64,000 bases of DNA, from the NCBI GenBank assembly GCA_040399685.1, contig JBBART010000007.1, positions 103,470-167,469 of the forward strand. The letters run 5' to 3'. Position numbers and translations under genes: made by a program. Shown here piece by piece: positions 8,616 to 19,889 of the stretch. Source of the stretch: CAIQQQ01 sp040399685. GTDB taxonomy: Bacteria; Pseudomonadota; Alphaproteobacteria; Acetobacterales; Acetobacteraceae. The notes beneath the pieces are model-generated. The model did no database searches. It worked only from the letters and a program-made list of their open reading frames with translations, and was not told where the DNA came from. Positions within the stretch are counted from its first letter, which is position 1. Each line of letters begins with the position of its first letter.

Positions 8616-9512
8616 TTATTCGAAAGCGGACATGCGCAGCTTTTGGATAAGCCGTGCGGTCGGCGGGTCCAGCGTCTCGAATGACGGCACCACGACATCG
8701 ATATCGCGGGTTGCCCAAGGCTCGTCGAGGATGAGCAGCTTCAGCCCCAACGCTTCAGCGAGCGGCCTGAGCGCGGCCTCGGGCAGGATGCCCACGCCGA
8801 GCTGGTGCTGCACCATCCGGCACATCACGTCAAAGCTCCGCACCTGAACGCGGATGTTCAAAATACGCCCCGCCTCCCGCGCCTTGCCGGCCAAGAGGCG
8901 ATAGACGGCGGTTCCGACATCGAGTGCCACGAACTCCTCATCGAAAAGATCGTCGAATGTCACGGTGCTTTGCCCGGCAAGGCGATGGCCTGCGAATACC
9001 GCCAGCGCCAGCCGGTCCTGCGCATAGGCAAAGCTGTCAAAGCCCAGAGTGGGAACGCCACGAACAATCACCCCCACATCGGCCTGCCTGCGACGGAGCG
9101 CGTCGAGCGTGTCCGTGGTCGGACGTTCTTCGAGATCGATCTTGATGTCGGGCTGCTCCCGCGCAAAGCCGGCCAGATCGCCGGCCAGCTTTTGCACCAG
9201 TGCCGAACTGGACGCACACACCCGGACACGCCCTCGCACGCCCGAGCGGTGCTCGTCCATGTTCGCCGCCAATTGGTCCGCCAGACGCAGCACCGACTGA
9301 GCATAGCGCTCGGCGGTGATGCCCGCCGTCGTCAGCTCCACCCCGTGCGGCAGGCGCTTCACCAAAGGCGCGCCAACCTCTTCTTCCAGCAACTTCAGCC
9401 GACGGCTGGCCGCTGACAGTGCCATGTTCACGCGCTCCGCAGCCTTGCTGAGACTGCGAAGCTCGCAAATAGCGACAAAAAGGCGCAGCGAATGGAGGTC
9501 ATGATGGAACAT
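8616..9512 (-). CDS. LysR-family transcriptional regulator
   Basis: This 298-residue protein has the N-terminal winged helix-turn-helix of LysR regulators (LRLFVAICELRSLSKAAERV, then SAASRRLKLLEEEVG) and the two-lobed effector domain. It lies 80 bases upstream of the amidase operon and on the same strand, so it probably controls that operon, although LysR genes are more often divergent from their targets. The stretch before its start holds a perfect 14-base palindrome, listed separately. Confidence 0.9.
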   Translation of the reverse strand: MFHHDLHSLRLFVAICELRSLSKAAERVNMALSAASRRLKLLEEEVGAPLVKRLPHGVELTTAGITAERYAQSVLRLADQLAANMDEHRSGVRGRVRVCASSSALVQKLAGDLAGFAREQPDIKIDLEERPTTDTLDALRRRQADVGVIVRGVPTLGFDSFAYAQDRLALAVFAGHRLAGQSTVTFDDLFDEEFVALDVGTAVYRLLAGKAREAGRILNIRVQVRSFDVMCRMVQHQLGVGILPEAALRPLAEALGLKLLILDEPWATRDIDVVVPSFETLDPPTARLIQKLRMSAFE

Positions 9513-9570
9513 GGGGCCACTCTAGCTCAGCAGCTTGTTGCTGGGGAAAGCCACGCCGTGTTCCTGAATA

Positions 9571-9584
9571 TCCATCCGGATGGA
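9571..9584. promoter_or_regulatory. 14-bp perfect palindrome upstream of the LysR gene
   Basis: TCCATCCGGATGGA reads the same on both strands. It sits 59 bases upstream of the LysR start and 24 bases past the stop of the dehydrogenase gene on the same strand. It could be an operator for the LysR protein or part of a transcript-end hairpin; there is no T-run beside it. Confidence 0.3.
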
Positions 9585-9607
9585 GCCACCGCCGACGTCG
9601 GAGTGGG

Positions 9608-10483
9608 CTATTTATACGCCTTCGCCAAAGCCTGCGTGCCTTCCAGCGCCAGTCCCGCATCCACCAGCGCTGTGTATTGCGCCAGGGCAGTCTCGAGGCC
9701 CTTCAGATCCAGCCCGCACGCCTGGCTTTCGTCGCGTGCAATGGTCATGTCCTTCACGAAATGCTGGATCATGAAACCGGGGGCAAAATCGCCCTTGAGC
9801 ATCAGCGGCCCCAACCCGCTGAGCAGGAAGCTGCCCGCGGCTCCGGTGGCGATGGATTGCAGCACCTTCGACGGATCGAGGCCCATGGCGGCGGCATAGG
9901 CGAGGCCCTCGGCCACGCCAAGCATGTTTCCGGCAATCACGATCTGGTTGCTCATCTTGGTATGCTGACCCGCTCCCGGCCCGCCCTGGCGCACAATGTT
10001 GGTGCCCAACGCCCGCAGAACCGGCAAGACAGCCTCAAACACCGCTTCATCGCCACCAACCATGATCGACAATTTCGCCCCCTGCGCACCCGCGGCGCCG
10101 CCAGAGACGGGCGCGTCCAGCGCCGTCAGCCCTCGTTCGGCGGCTTTGGCCGCGATGCGCACGGCCAGCGAGGGGGTGGAGGTTGTCATGTCGATCAGCA
10201 CAGAACCTGGCCGCACACGGTCCAGCAGGCCGCCTTTGCCGAGATACAGCGCCTCCACATCGCTCGGCAGACCCACCATGGTGATGATGATGTCAGCCTG
10301 CGCTGCCGCCTCGGCGGGATCGTCATGCCAGATGCCGCCGGCGTCGATCAGGCCAGCACATTTCGCCTTGGTGCGCGAATGCAGATGCACGGGGTGGCCG
10401 GCAGCCAGCAGATGGCCGGCCATCGGGCCACCCATGATTCCCAGGCCAATAAAGGCCACTGTCGGCAACGTTGCGTTTGTCAT
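9608..10483 (-). CDS. NAD(P)-dependent beta-hydroxyacid dehydrogenase (GarR/MmsB-like)
   Basis: A 291-residue member of the 3-hydroxyisobutyrate dehydrogenase / tartronate semialdehyde reductase family. The nucleotide loop is FIGLGIMGGPMA at 11-22, the substrate-binding DAPVSGG at 123-129 and the catalytic Lys176 in GQHTKMSNQ. It oxidises a beta-hydroxyacid or reduces a semialdehyde. It is the last gene of the TetR/sugar-ABC/molybdenum-hydroxylase operon and overlaps the hydroxylase gene by four bases. Which family substrate it uses cannot be read from the sequence. Confidence 0.9.
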   Translation of the reverse strand: MTNATLPTVAFIGLGIMGGPMAGHLLAAGHPVHLHSRTKAKCAGLIDAGGIWHDDPAEAAAQADIIITMVGLPSDVEALYLGKGGLLDRVRPGSVLIDMTTSTPSLAVRIAAKAAERGLTALDAPVSGGAAGAQGAKLSIMVGGDEAVFEAVLPVLRALGTNIVRQGGPGAGQHTKMSNQIVIAGNMLGVAEGLAYAAAMGLDPSKVLQSIATGAAGSFLLSGLGPLMLKGDFAPGFMIQHFVKDMTIARDESQACGLDLKGLETALAQYTALVDAGLALEGTQALAKAYK

Positions 10484-12815
10484 TGTGCGTCCTTGATCAA
10501 TGCATAAATAGCCATGGGCGTCATTGGCTGGCGTTCCACCCGCACGCCCAGCGGCGCGAGAGCATTACCGACCGCCAACGTGACGGCGCCAAGCGCGCCC
10601 ATCACGCCGCCTTCGGACATACCCTTGCTGCCCGTGGGCGTGCGCAGGCTGGGGGTGTGGCAGGCGACGATCTCGATGGACGGCAGGTCGGCAGCGGTGG
10701 ACATGGCGTAGTCCATGAAACTGCCCGTCAGATTGTGGCCGTCCTCGTCGAACACCACCTGCTCGCGCAGCGCGCCGCCCAGGCCCAGCGCCACCGCGCC
10801 GTGCTGCTGGCCTTCGACGATCATCGGATTGAGAACCGTGCCACAATCCTCAGCCACCAGATAGCGCACCGGCGTGACGACACCCGTCTCGGTGTCCACC
10901 AGCACCTCGCACAGATGGGCGGCGTTGGAATACGTCATCGGTGGCGGATCATACGCACGATGCGCCTCCAACCCCGGCTCCATGCCGGGCGGCAGGCGCA
11001 GTGGGTCGAGATAGGCGATGCGGGCGATGTCGATGAGGCCCAGCCCGGCATCCTGCCAGTCATCCGCCAGACAGCGTTCCACCCGGCCATCGCGCAGCCG
11101 CAAATCATCGCCGGAATTCAGCCCCAGCAGACCGGCCGCGATGGCGCATATCTTGCGCTGCAATGTCTGTCCGGCCAGGAACAACGCCGAACCACCAGCC
11201 GTGCCGCCGCGTGCGCCACGACTGCCCATGCCGTAGGGGGCGATGTCGGTGTTGCCCATCCGCATGCGCACCGCCTCGGCATTCACGCCCAACCCGCCGG
11301 CCACCGCCTGGGCAAGGGCCGTCTCATACCCCTGCCCCGAGCCCATGAGACCCACGGACGCATCCACCGAACCAGACGGCGCCACCTTCACCCAGGCCGC
11401 CTCATGGCCCGAGCCGGCAATTCCGGCGGCCTTATAGAAAGCCGAGCCATAGGTGGTTGATTCCACCACCGAGCAGATGCCCAGGCCACGATAGACGCCC
11501 TTCGCACGATCCGCCGTCTGACGGACGCGGAAGGCCTCCACGTCGAACGCCGACAACGCCGCTTCCAACGTCTCGCGCGGGGTCACGTCGTGCAGCACTT
11601 CGCCGGTGGGCATGGCGAAGGGCAGATCGGCCTGTGTGAGCATGTTGCGCCGGCGCACCGCAATCGGGTCCAGCGCCAGCGCCCGTGCGATGGCGTCGAT
11701 CGTGCCGTCCATCACCCAACTGGTGATCGCCATCGGGGCGCGCATGGGGCCAGCACCGCATTTGTTGGTCAGCACCACCTGCACATCGAACGCGTAGTCG
11801 TTGATGCGATACGGTCCGGTCAGGATCATCGCCACCACGCGGGCCACATAGTTGGCTGGATAGAAACAATAGGCCCCGAAATCCTCGACGATGCGCAGAT
11901 CCAGCGCGGTGATCCGCCCATCCGCATCCACCGCCGCCCGGGTGATGACATCCTGTTCGCGGGCATGGGCAGCCCCCAGCAGGTTTTCGCCGCGCTCCTC
12001 GCGCCAGCGCACCGGCCGCTTCAAGGCGCGGGCCAGGGCGGCCACCGCCAACTCCTCCCGATACAGCGCGATCTTTTGCCCGAAGGCGCCGCCAATATCC
12101 GGGCAGATCACCGTCACCTGGGATTCCGCCAGCCCCATCCTGGCCGCCAGCGCCGTGCGATACGGGTGCGGCGCCTGGTTGCCGACATGCATCGTCAGGT
12201 GTTGCTGCCCCTCATCCCACACGGCGCAGCATCCGCGCGGTTCCATCGGCACATGGGTCTGGCGATGCTGGCCGAAGCGGGCCTCCACCACACGAAACGC
12301 CTCGGCAAAACAACGATCCGGGTCTCCGGCCGAAAAGGATTGGTGCGAGACGAGGTTGGACTCCAGATCGTCATCGACCAGCACGGCATCTTTCGCCAAC
12401 GCAGCCCCGGAGTTGATCACCACCGGCAGGGTTTCGTAGTCCACCATCACCAGTTCGGCCGCGTCCTCCGCCGCCATCCGGCTATGCGCCACGACGCAGG
12501 CCACCAGATCGCCATCGAAGCGCACCTTGCTGGTCGGCATCGTCTCGATCGTGACAGGCAACAGCCCCTCGATCGGCGGCGCAACACGCAGAGGCTGCGT
12601 CCAGCGCGCCAGATCAGCACCTGTGACAATCCGCTCCACGCCGGCAACACCCATGGCCGCATCAGTATCAATGCCGATGATGCGTGCATGCGCGTGCGGC
12701 GAGCGGACGAACTTGGCGAACAGCGCGCCGGGAAACACCATGTCGTCGAGGTAACGCGCCTGCCCGGCCAGAAACCGTCCATCCTCACGCCGCCGCAGCG
12801 GCAAGCCGATGGGAT

Positions 12816-12819
<4 letters not shown>
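10480..12819 (-). CDS. Xanthine dehydrogenase/aldehyde oxidase family molybdopterin-binding subunit (orphan)
   Basis: This 779-residue protein is a molybdenum hydroxylase large subunit, binding Mo-cytosine or -pterin dinucleotide. Visible are the N-terminal domain (GLPLRRREDGRFLAGQARYL), the cofactor segments DIGGAFGQK and MGSRGARGGTAGGSA, and the catalytic base Glu736 in GSKGMSEGGVMGA. The AYRCSFR active-site loop of form I CO dehydrogenase is not seen. The FAD and 2Fe-2S partner subunits that normally lie beside it are absent: its neighbours, overlapping by four bases each, are an ABC ATPase and a hydroxyacid dehydrogenase. It must use partners encoded elsewhere or another electron acceptor. 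Confidence 0.9.
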
Positions 12820-13916
<1,097 letters not shown>

Positions 13917-13924
13917 ATGCTGGT

Positions 13925-14860
13925 TCAGCCTTTCACGGCGCCGGCGGTGAGGCCGGAAACAATATATCGCTCGAAGATCACCGCCAGCAGCACCGGCGGC
14001 ACCACCGCCAGCACGCCGGCGGCATTGAGGAAGGAGAAGCTGACCGTGAAGTCAGACGTGATGCCGGCCACAATGATCGGCAGCGTCTGCGAGGCCGCCG
14101 TTTGCGTGAACATCAGCGCCAGCAGGAACTCGTTCCAACTCGCCAGGAACGCGAACAACCCCACCGCCACCAGCGCCGGCCGGGCCAGCGGCAGAAACAC
14201 GCGCAGCAAAACCTGTAGACGGGAACAGCCATCAACGCGGGCGGCACGGTCCAGGTCATCCGGCATCTGCTCGAAGAAACTGGCCAGCACGAACACCGAA
14301 AACGGCACTGTGACAGCAAGATAGGTGATGATCAGCGAACCCAGGCTGTCCAACATCCCCAGTTTGCGCACCACGAGAAAGAACGGCACCACCAACGCAA
14401 TGTCCGGGATCACCCGCGTGGCGAGAATGACATACAATGCCATGTTGCGGCCCCGAAAGCGGATCTTGGCGATGGCATAGGCCGCCGGCACCCCCACCAG
14501 CAGGTTCAGCACCACCACCGCGATGGAGACGATAAAGCTGTTGCCCATGGCCGGCAGCAGATTGCCGGCAACCGAGGGAATAAAGCCGCCGCTGGTGGGG
14601 TCCACACCCGTTGGTGTTGGTTGCGCATAGCCAAGCCCGGTGAGGAAGATGGCTTTGAAATTTTGCAAGGTTGGCTCGTCAGGAATCCAGTGCGGCGGGA
14701 TTGAGACAATCTCCCGCTCAGTCTGCACCGAGGACGACACCAGCCAGAACACCGGCGCCAGCACATAGGCCAGCAACACCACCGATGCCACCGCCAGCAC
14801 TGCCCCACGCAGCAGGCGCGGCCACAGCAGCGGACGCACCATGATCACATCGCGGCTCAT
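13925..14860 (-). CDS. Sugar-type ABC transporter permease (MalG-like)
   Basis: This 311-residue inner-membrane protein has about six hydrophobic helices and the MalG/UgpE coupling loop seen as PDDLDRAARVDGCSRLQVL, which contacts the ATPase. It starts inside the end of the MalF-like permease gene (ATGA overlap) and ends eight bases before the ATPase gene. A large periplasmic loop lies between the first two helices (about residues 40-100). Confidence 0.9.
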   Translation of the reverse strand: MSRDVIMVRPLLWPRLLRGAVLAVASVVLLAYVLAPVFWLVSSSVQTEREIVSIPPHWIPDEPTLQNFKAIFLTGLGYAQPTPTGVDPTSGGFIPSVAGNLLPAMGNSFIVSIAVVVLNLLVGVPAAYAIAKIRFRGRNMALYVILATRVIPDIALVVPFFLVVRKLGMLDSLGSLIITYLAVTVPFSVFVLASFFEQMPDDLDRAARVDGCSRLQVLLRVFLPLARPALVAVGLFAFLASWNEFLLALMFTQTAASQTLPIIVAGITSDFTVSFSFLNAAGVLAVVPPVLLAVIFERYIVSGLTAGAVKG

Positions 14861-15762
14861 AGTTTCTGCGCCAGGCTGCGGATCAACCCATACGACATCA
14901 GCAACGTTGCAATTGCCAGAATGTAGGACATCGCGGCCCCCGTGCCGAAGGACAGGTTACGGAACGTCTCGACATAGATCCGCCACGCCACCACATCGCT
15001 CGCCCCACCCGGCCCGCCTTCGGTGAGCAGGAAGAACAGATCGAAATGCCGCACGGCCATCATCGCCTCATACAATGCCACCAGCAGGAAACCAGGCCGC
15101 ATGGCGGGCAGCGTGACGTGGCAGAAACGCTTGAACGCCGTGGCGCCATCGACGCGCGCCGCGCTGTAAAGATCGGCCGGGATTGCTTTCAACGTGACCA
15201 GCAAAAGAATCGCCGCCAGCGGCACCTCTTTCCAGATGAACGCGTTGGCGATCAGCGGCAGCGTCTTGGCGGAATCCCCCAGCCAGATGGTAGCCGAACT
15301 GATGAAGCCCACCTGCATCAACAGCCCATTCAACGCGCCGTAATTGGAATCATAGATCCACTTCCACATCAGCCCGTTCGCCACCGACGGGATGGCCCAC
15401 GGAATGAGCAGGCAGGCGCTGAGAATACGCCGCCCGGGAAAGTCCTGGTCCAGCAACACGGCAATCAACGTCGCCAGCACCAGCACCGCCACCACGGTGA
15501 TGGCCGAGAAATACGCGGTGCGGCCGACCGAGTCCCAAAATTGCGGATTGGCCAGCACATGCGCGTAATTGTCGAGCCCCACGAACGGCACCCGATTGGG
15601 CCGGCGCAGATTGAGGCCGTAGAAGCTGATCCACAACGAATACAGGATTGGAAACGCCGTCACAGCCATCAGCACCACGGCGAGGGCGGCGAGAAGCCCC
15701 GCCGCCGCCCGCTCGTCATACGTCACGCCCCGCAATCTGGCCTCGCCACTGTGGGGCGCCAT
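14857..15762 (-). CDS. Sugar-type ABC transporter permease (MalF/UgpA-like)
   Basis: A 301-residue inner-membrane permease. The first helix is LLAALAVVLMAVTAFPILYS, and the coupling loop PADLYSAARVDGATAFKRF shows the EAA-type motif of carbohydrate importers. It begins four bases after the binding-protein gene. The pair of permeases, one ATPase and one binding protein make a complete carbohydrate-uptake-1 importer. Confidence 0.9.
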   Translation of the reverse strand: MAPHSGEARLRGVTYDERAAAGLLAALAVVLMAVTAFPILYSLWISFYGLNLRRPNRVPFVGLDNYAHVLANPQFWDSVGRTAYFSAITVVAVLVLATLIAVLLDQDFPGRRILSACLLIPWAIPSVANGLMWKWIYDSNYGALNGLLMQVGFISSATIWLGDSAKTLPLIANAFIWKEVPLAAILLLVTLKAIPADLYSAARVDGATAFKRFCHVTLPAMRPGFLLVALYEAMMAVRHFDLFFLLTEGGPGGASDVVAWRIYVETFRNLSFGTGAAMSYILAIATLLMSYGLIRSLAQKL

Positions 15763-15766
15763 GCGA

Positions 15767-17077
15767 TCAGCCCGCTTTCTTGAGTTCGGTCCATTTCGCC
15801 GCCGACGCCTTCAGCGCCTGCGCCGGCGTGGCCTTGCCGAGCACCGCCTGCTGCCAGGCAGTTCCGTTGGTGTCGTTCCACTCACCGAACCACGGCGCGA
15901 TGGTGTCTTTCTTGCGGGCGAGATCCTGCTGCTGCGCCATCAGATCGGCGTCACCATAGGCGTTCAGGTCACGCCGCACATCGGCATCGCCGTAGAGCGA
16001 CTTGATGCCGAAGCCGAGCGCCAGATCCTTCAGCAATGTCTTCTGGAAGCGATATTCGCCCTCGGCCTTGCCGCCGAACCATTCCATCAGCTTGGCGATG
16101 TTGTCGGCCCGATCCGGCGTGGCCAGCGCACGCGGCGTCACGCCATAGAACCGCATCCAACCCACCGTGGCGTGCGTGCCATTGGCGCCCATCGGCATCA
16201 AGGCCTGCTTGAACTTGCCGGCCACCTGGCTCTGCTGCGGATCGTTCAGCACGCGCAGCCGGTATTTGGGCAACAGCACGAAGGCCGCACGCCCGGCCGA
16301 GGCAGTTTTGAGCACTTCCAACTCGCCCGTCTGCACGCAACCGGGCGACAGAATCTTGTCCTTCTGCACGGCATCCACCAGCCATTGCAGCGCCGCCTCC
16401 GCCTTGGCGTCCTGCATCACCGGCTTGCCGGCATCATCGACCATCCGCCCACCATGGGAGAACACCAGCGCCGAGATGAACTCGATCATCCAGCTTTCCT
16501 GCGCCATGCCGATCACCACCGGATATTCCAGCAGGCCCTTGGCCTTGATGGCGGCGGCTTGCTCGGTCACTTCTGCCCAGGTGGTGGGCGGCTTGGTGAA
16601 GCCGGCCTTCTCCAGGATCTCAGCGTTGTACAGGAAGCCCATATAGTCGGTGTAGTAGGTCAGGCCGTATTGCTTGCCCTCGAACATCATCGACTGGTTG
16701 CAGAAATCCGACGTCTCGGCGTTATACGCTGTCAGTTGCTTGAACCGATCGATCGGCGCGATCCACCCGGCCTGCGCGAATTCCGGCAGCCATGCGTCCG
16801 ACACCCACAGCATGTCCACCGGAGCCCCCCCGGTGAACTTGGTGATCATCGTCTCACGATACTGGGCATAGGGCGCGTTGGTGTAAGCGGTGGCGACGCC
16901 GGTTTTTTTCTCAAAGCTGGCAAGATGGGCCTTCACCTGGTCCACCGCAGCCGACCATGTGGCGAACCCCAGCGGCTCGGCTGCACGGGCGCGACCGATG
17001 AAGGGCAGGCCCAGGGCCGCTGACGCAGCGCCCAGTTGAAGCACGGACCGACGCGACGGCGATCGAACTGTTGGCAT
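15767..17077 (-). CDS. Sugar-type ABC transporter substrate-binding protein, Tat-exported
   Basis: A 436-residue periplasmic binding protein of the extracellular solute-binding family 1. The N-terminus carries a twin-arginine signal (SPSRRSVLQLGAASAALGLP, then cleavage near ARA), so it is probably folded before export. I chose the ATG at 17077 because AGGAG lies six bases upstream; the longer frame from 17131 has no such signal. It lies 63 bases after the TetR gene. The ligand could be a sugar, polyol or glycerol-phosphate-like compound. Confidence 0.88.
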   Translation of the reverse strand: MPTVRSPSRRSVLQLGAASAALGLPFIGRARAAEPLGFATWSAAVDQVKAHLASFEKKTGVATAYTNAPYAQYRETMITKFTGGAPVDMLWVSDAWLPEFAQAGWIAPIDRFKQLTAYNAETSDFCNQSMMFEGKQYGLTYYTDYMGFLYNAEILEKAGFTKPPTTWAEVTEQAAAIKAKGLLEYPVVIGMAQESWMIEFISALVFSHGGRMVDDAGKPVMQDAKAEAALQWLVDAVQKDKILSPGCVQTGELEVLKTASAGRAAFVLLPKYRLRVLNDPQQSQVAGKFKQALMPMGANGTHATVGWMRFYGVTPRALATPDRADNIAKLMEWFGGKAEGEYRFQKTLLKDLALGFGIKSLYGDADVRRDLNAYGDADLMAQQQDLARKKDTIAPWFGEWNDTNGTAWQQAVLGKATPAQALKASAAKWTELKKAG

Positions 17078-17123
17078 CTTGCACTCCTGCGGCCGAATGA
17101 ACGGGAAATTACATCTCAGAAAC

Positions 17124-17156
17124 CGTAACACCGACTATTCTTAATCGTAAACCGAC
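17124..17156. promoter_or_regulatory. Direct repeats near the TetR/binding-protein junction
   Basis: CGTAACACCGAC (17124-17135) and CGTAAACCGAC (17146-17156) repeat with one inserted base, their starts 22 bases apart, close to two helical turns. They overlap the end of the TetR gene just upstream of the binding-protein gene, where an operator for the importer operon would be useful. Function is inference. Confidence 0.25.
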
Positions 17157-17872
17157 GATTTAGCGGCAGCAGGCAATTTGGGCCGCAGGCGCACCTCCTG
17201 CGCCCGCGCCACAGCGGCGGCGGCCGGAAGGCCGCTCAGGAACGAAGCCGTCTGGATCGCCAGAATATCCGCCAACGGCACAGACCGGCTGGCGCCATAG
17301 ATGTGCTGGCGAATGGCAAGATGCGACACGGCGCCATGCAGAACCCAACCCAATTCGTGCAACAAGGCCGGATCATGCGGCAATGCTACATCACCGGCAT
17401 AGGCCGCTTCGCGGACCAGAACCTCCACCAATTGCTTGATGATACCGTCGATATAAGCCGGCGCCATGTTGCCGCCATCAAGGCCGCCGAACAGGAACAA
17501 GCGAATCCACCGGCGCGACAACACCGCCTGATAATAATCTTCGTAAAATGCGCCGATGCGCTGTTCAATGCTGCGCGATCGATCCGCCAGACCCACCAGC
17601 CACACCGCCTTGAACGGCGCCAGGATGGCCTGTTCGTAAACCTCGCCCAACAAGGCCGCCTTGGAGGGAAAATACCGGTAGAGCAAACGTTGCGCCACAC
17701 CACAGGCCTCGGCCAGGGCGCGGGTAGGAGCGGACATGCCATAATCTGCGAAGAAAACCGTCGCCCGTTCCAGCAATATCTGCCGCCGCACGGCCGGCGC
17801 CATGCGACGCGTCTTGCCCGTCAATATCTCGATCGATGGTGCGGGCTCGGGCGCGATATCGAATTTTTGCAT
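17141..17872 (-). CDS. TetR-family transcriptional regulator
   Basis: A 243-residue regulator with the TetR helix-turn-helix near the N-terminus (RRQILLERATVFFADYG, then TRALAEACGVAQRLLYRYFP) and an all-helical ligand domain behind it. It is the gene upstream of the sugar-type importer operon and on the same strand, so it likely represses that operon and itself. The ATG at 17872 was chosen because the family HTH starts about 30 residues later; a longer frame to 17950 is open but looks non-coding. Confidence 0.85.
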   Translation of the reverse strand: MQKFDIAPEPAPSIEILTGKTRRMAPAVRRQILLERATVFFADYGMSAPTRALAEACGVAQRLLYRYFPSKAALLGEVYEQAILAPFKAVWLVGLADRSRSIEQRIGAFYEDYYQAVLSRRWIRLFLFGGLDGGNMAPAYIDGIIKQLVEVLVREAAYAGDVALPHDPALLHELGWVLHGAVSHLAIRQHIYGASRSVPLADILAIQTASFLSGLPAAAAVARAQEVRLRPKLPAAAKSSVYD

Positions 17873-18128
17873 GGGATGAACATTCCACAAATCGTCACCT
17901 GAAGACAACATGCGGCAGCCCGGACACACATGCCGCCGCAGGACAAACACAGACGACCCAGATCGGCTGGATCGGCTGGAGAGTTGGGCCGCTCGGACAA
18001 GCTCTCGGCTGGCTCTGATAACGCCGCCCAGGACGGGCGGTTGTGACCGTGCAGGTTCGCCATCGACGGGAGGATCCCCCGATCAACCGAAACCCACTGA
18101 ACACGTGAACAGAATTCCATCGCCTGAA

Positions 18129-19607
18129 TCATGTGCCGGTTTGAATCAGGGGGCCATGCCGGTCAATCAGTGTCGCGCTCGCCCGGTTCAGCCCAATGAG
18201 TTCGACACGCGTTCCATGCCGACGCATTTTCGTCACCACCCCTTCAAGGGCGGCAGCTGAAGTCACGTCCCAAAAATGGGCGCTGCCGAGGTCGATGCAC
18301 ACATTCGCAGCACTGTCGCGCATGTCGAAGCTATCGGTGAACATGTCGGCGCTCGCGAAAAACACCTGCCCGCTCACGACATATGTGCGGGTATCATTGG
18401 CCTCGTCATAGAGGCTTGTGACCGCCATCAGATGCATGACTTTGAAGGCAAAGAAGACGCCGCTGAGCAACACGCCGACGACGACACCGACAGCAAGGTC
18501 GCTGGTCGCCACTGTGACCACGACGGTGGCCACCATGACGAGGCTGGAAACCTTCGGATGACGTACCAGGTCGCGAAACGAGCTCCAGGAAAAGGTGCTG
18601 ATCGAGACCATGATCATAATGGCAACGAGGGCAGCCACTGGCACACGGGCAACCCAAGGCCGCAAAAGCACGATGAGGATGAGCAGGAACACCCCGGCCA
18701 CCAGCGTTGAAAGCCTACCACGCCCCCCGTAGCGAACATTGCCGACCGTCTGGCCAATCATCCCGCACCCAGCGATTCCACCGAACAGTCCTGCGGCGAT
18801 GTTGGCCAGACCGAGCCCCGCGCATTCTCGCGCCTTGGAACTGGTGGTGTCGGTCAAATCATCCACAACCGTCGCGGTCATCATCGATTCCAGCAGGCCC
18901 ACAACCGCCATGGCCAAGGCATAAGGGGCAACGATGCGCAGCGTCTCCCAATTCAAGGGCACATGCGGCAGCACCAGGCTGGGCAGAGAGGATGGAAGCT
19001 GCCCCAGATCCGCCACTATGTGCAACGGCATTGGCGCCAGAAAGCTGATGCCTGTCAGCACCACAATGCAGATGAGGGGCGACGGAACGGCCGTCGTCAG
19101 CCGCGGCAGAAGATAGATGATGGCCAACCCTAGCCCGATCATGGCGTAGGTGTGCCAACTCACCCCAAGCATCTGCGGCACCTGGGCCGAGAAGATAAGG
19201 ATGGCCAGGGCGTTGACGAAGCCAGTACGGACCGAGCGGGAGACGAACCGCATCAGCATATCGAGCCGCAGAAGGCCAAAGGCAATCTGGAAAGCTCCCG
19301 CCAGGAGGGTGGCGGCGAGCAGGTAGTCCAAACCATGCGCCCGAACGAGGACCGCAGCCACGAGCGCCACCGAGCCCGCAGCACCGGAAATCATGGCCGG
19401 ACGGCCGCCGGCAAAGGAAATGACGATGCCAATGACAAAGGAGGCAAAGAGACCGACCTCCGGGTCGACACCCGCCACGAACGAAAAGGCGATCACCTCA
19501 GGGATCAGGGCAAATGTGCCGACCATTCCGGCCAGCACCTCGCGTCGAAGATCGCCAAGGTTTGTGAACCACTCGGAGCGGTAGCGCGACAAGGATTGCA
19601 TGTTCAT
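18129..19607 (-). CDS. SulP-family anion transporter with STAS domain
   Basis: About 492 residues. The N-terminal SulP membrane domain has ten or more hydrophobic segments, with LAGMVGTFALIPEVIAFSFV followed by AGVDPEVGLFASF as family markers, and the C-terminal STAS domain (from about residue 390: TYVVSGQVFFASADMF, then VCIDLGSAHFWDVTSAAALE). SulP proteins move sulfate, bicarbonate or dicarboxylates across the inner membrane. Starts at 19607 and 19601 are both possible; no strong ribosome site decides. It is divergent from the ClC gene, with about 280 bases between them, which could allow shared control. Confidence 0.9.
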   Translation of the reverse strand: MNMQSLSRYRSEWFTNLGDLRREVLAGMVGTFALIPEVIAFSFVAGVDPEVGLFASFVIGIVISFAGGRPAMISGAAGSVALVAAVLVRAHGLDYLLAATLLAGAFQIAFGLLRLDMLMRFVSRSVRTGFVNALAILIFSAQVPQMLGVSWHTYAMIGLGLAIIYLLPRLTTAVPSPLICIVVLTGISFLAPMPLHIVADLGQLPSSLPSLVLPHVPLNWETLRIVAPYALAMAVVGLLESMMTATVVDDLTDTTSSKARECAGLGLANIAAGLFGGIAGCGMIGQTVGNVRYGGRGRLSTLVAGVFLLILIVLLRPWVARVPVAALVAIMIMVSISTFSWSSFRDLVRHPKVSSLVMVATVVVTVATSDLAVGVVVGVLLSGVFFAFKVMHLMAVTSLYDEANDTRTYVVSGQVFFASADMFTDSFDMRDSAANVCIDLGSAHFWDVTSAAALEGVVTKMRRHGTRVELIGLNRASATLIDRHGPLIQTGT

Positions 19608-19889
19608 GATGGGTGTCCGCAGCAAGCGCACGAGTTCCGCATCGGTTTCAGCGATGCGCGGTGCTCATGTGATATGCGTTGTCCGGCGGATTGGCGGCCA
19701 GAAGAGCCACCCGGATTTCCACCGGGTCCAAGGCGAATGGTCGGAACGTAACCTGCGTCTCGCGGCGGGGCAACATCCATGACACCGCCCCGCCGATGGT
19801 GCCACAAGGCTTTTGCTGCGGCCACCGACGTTGCCAGCCTTCTCTTTTAGCGCGCATGTTGCACCGCAGCACCATCAAGGTAATTGCAT

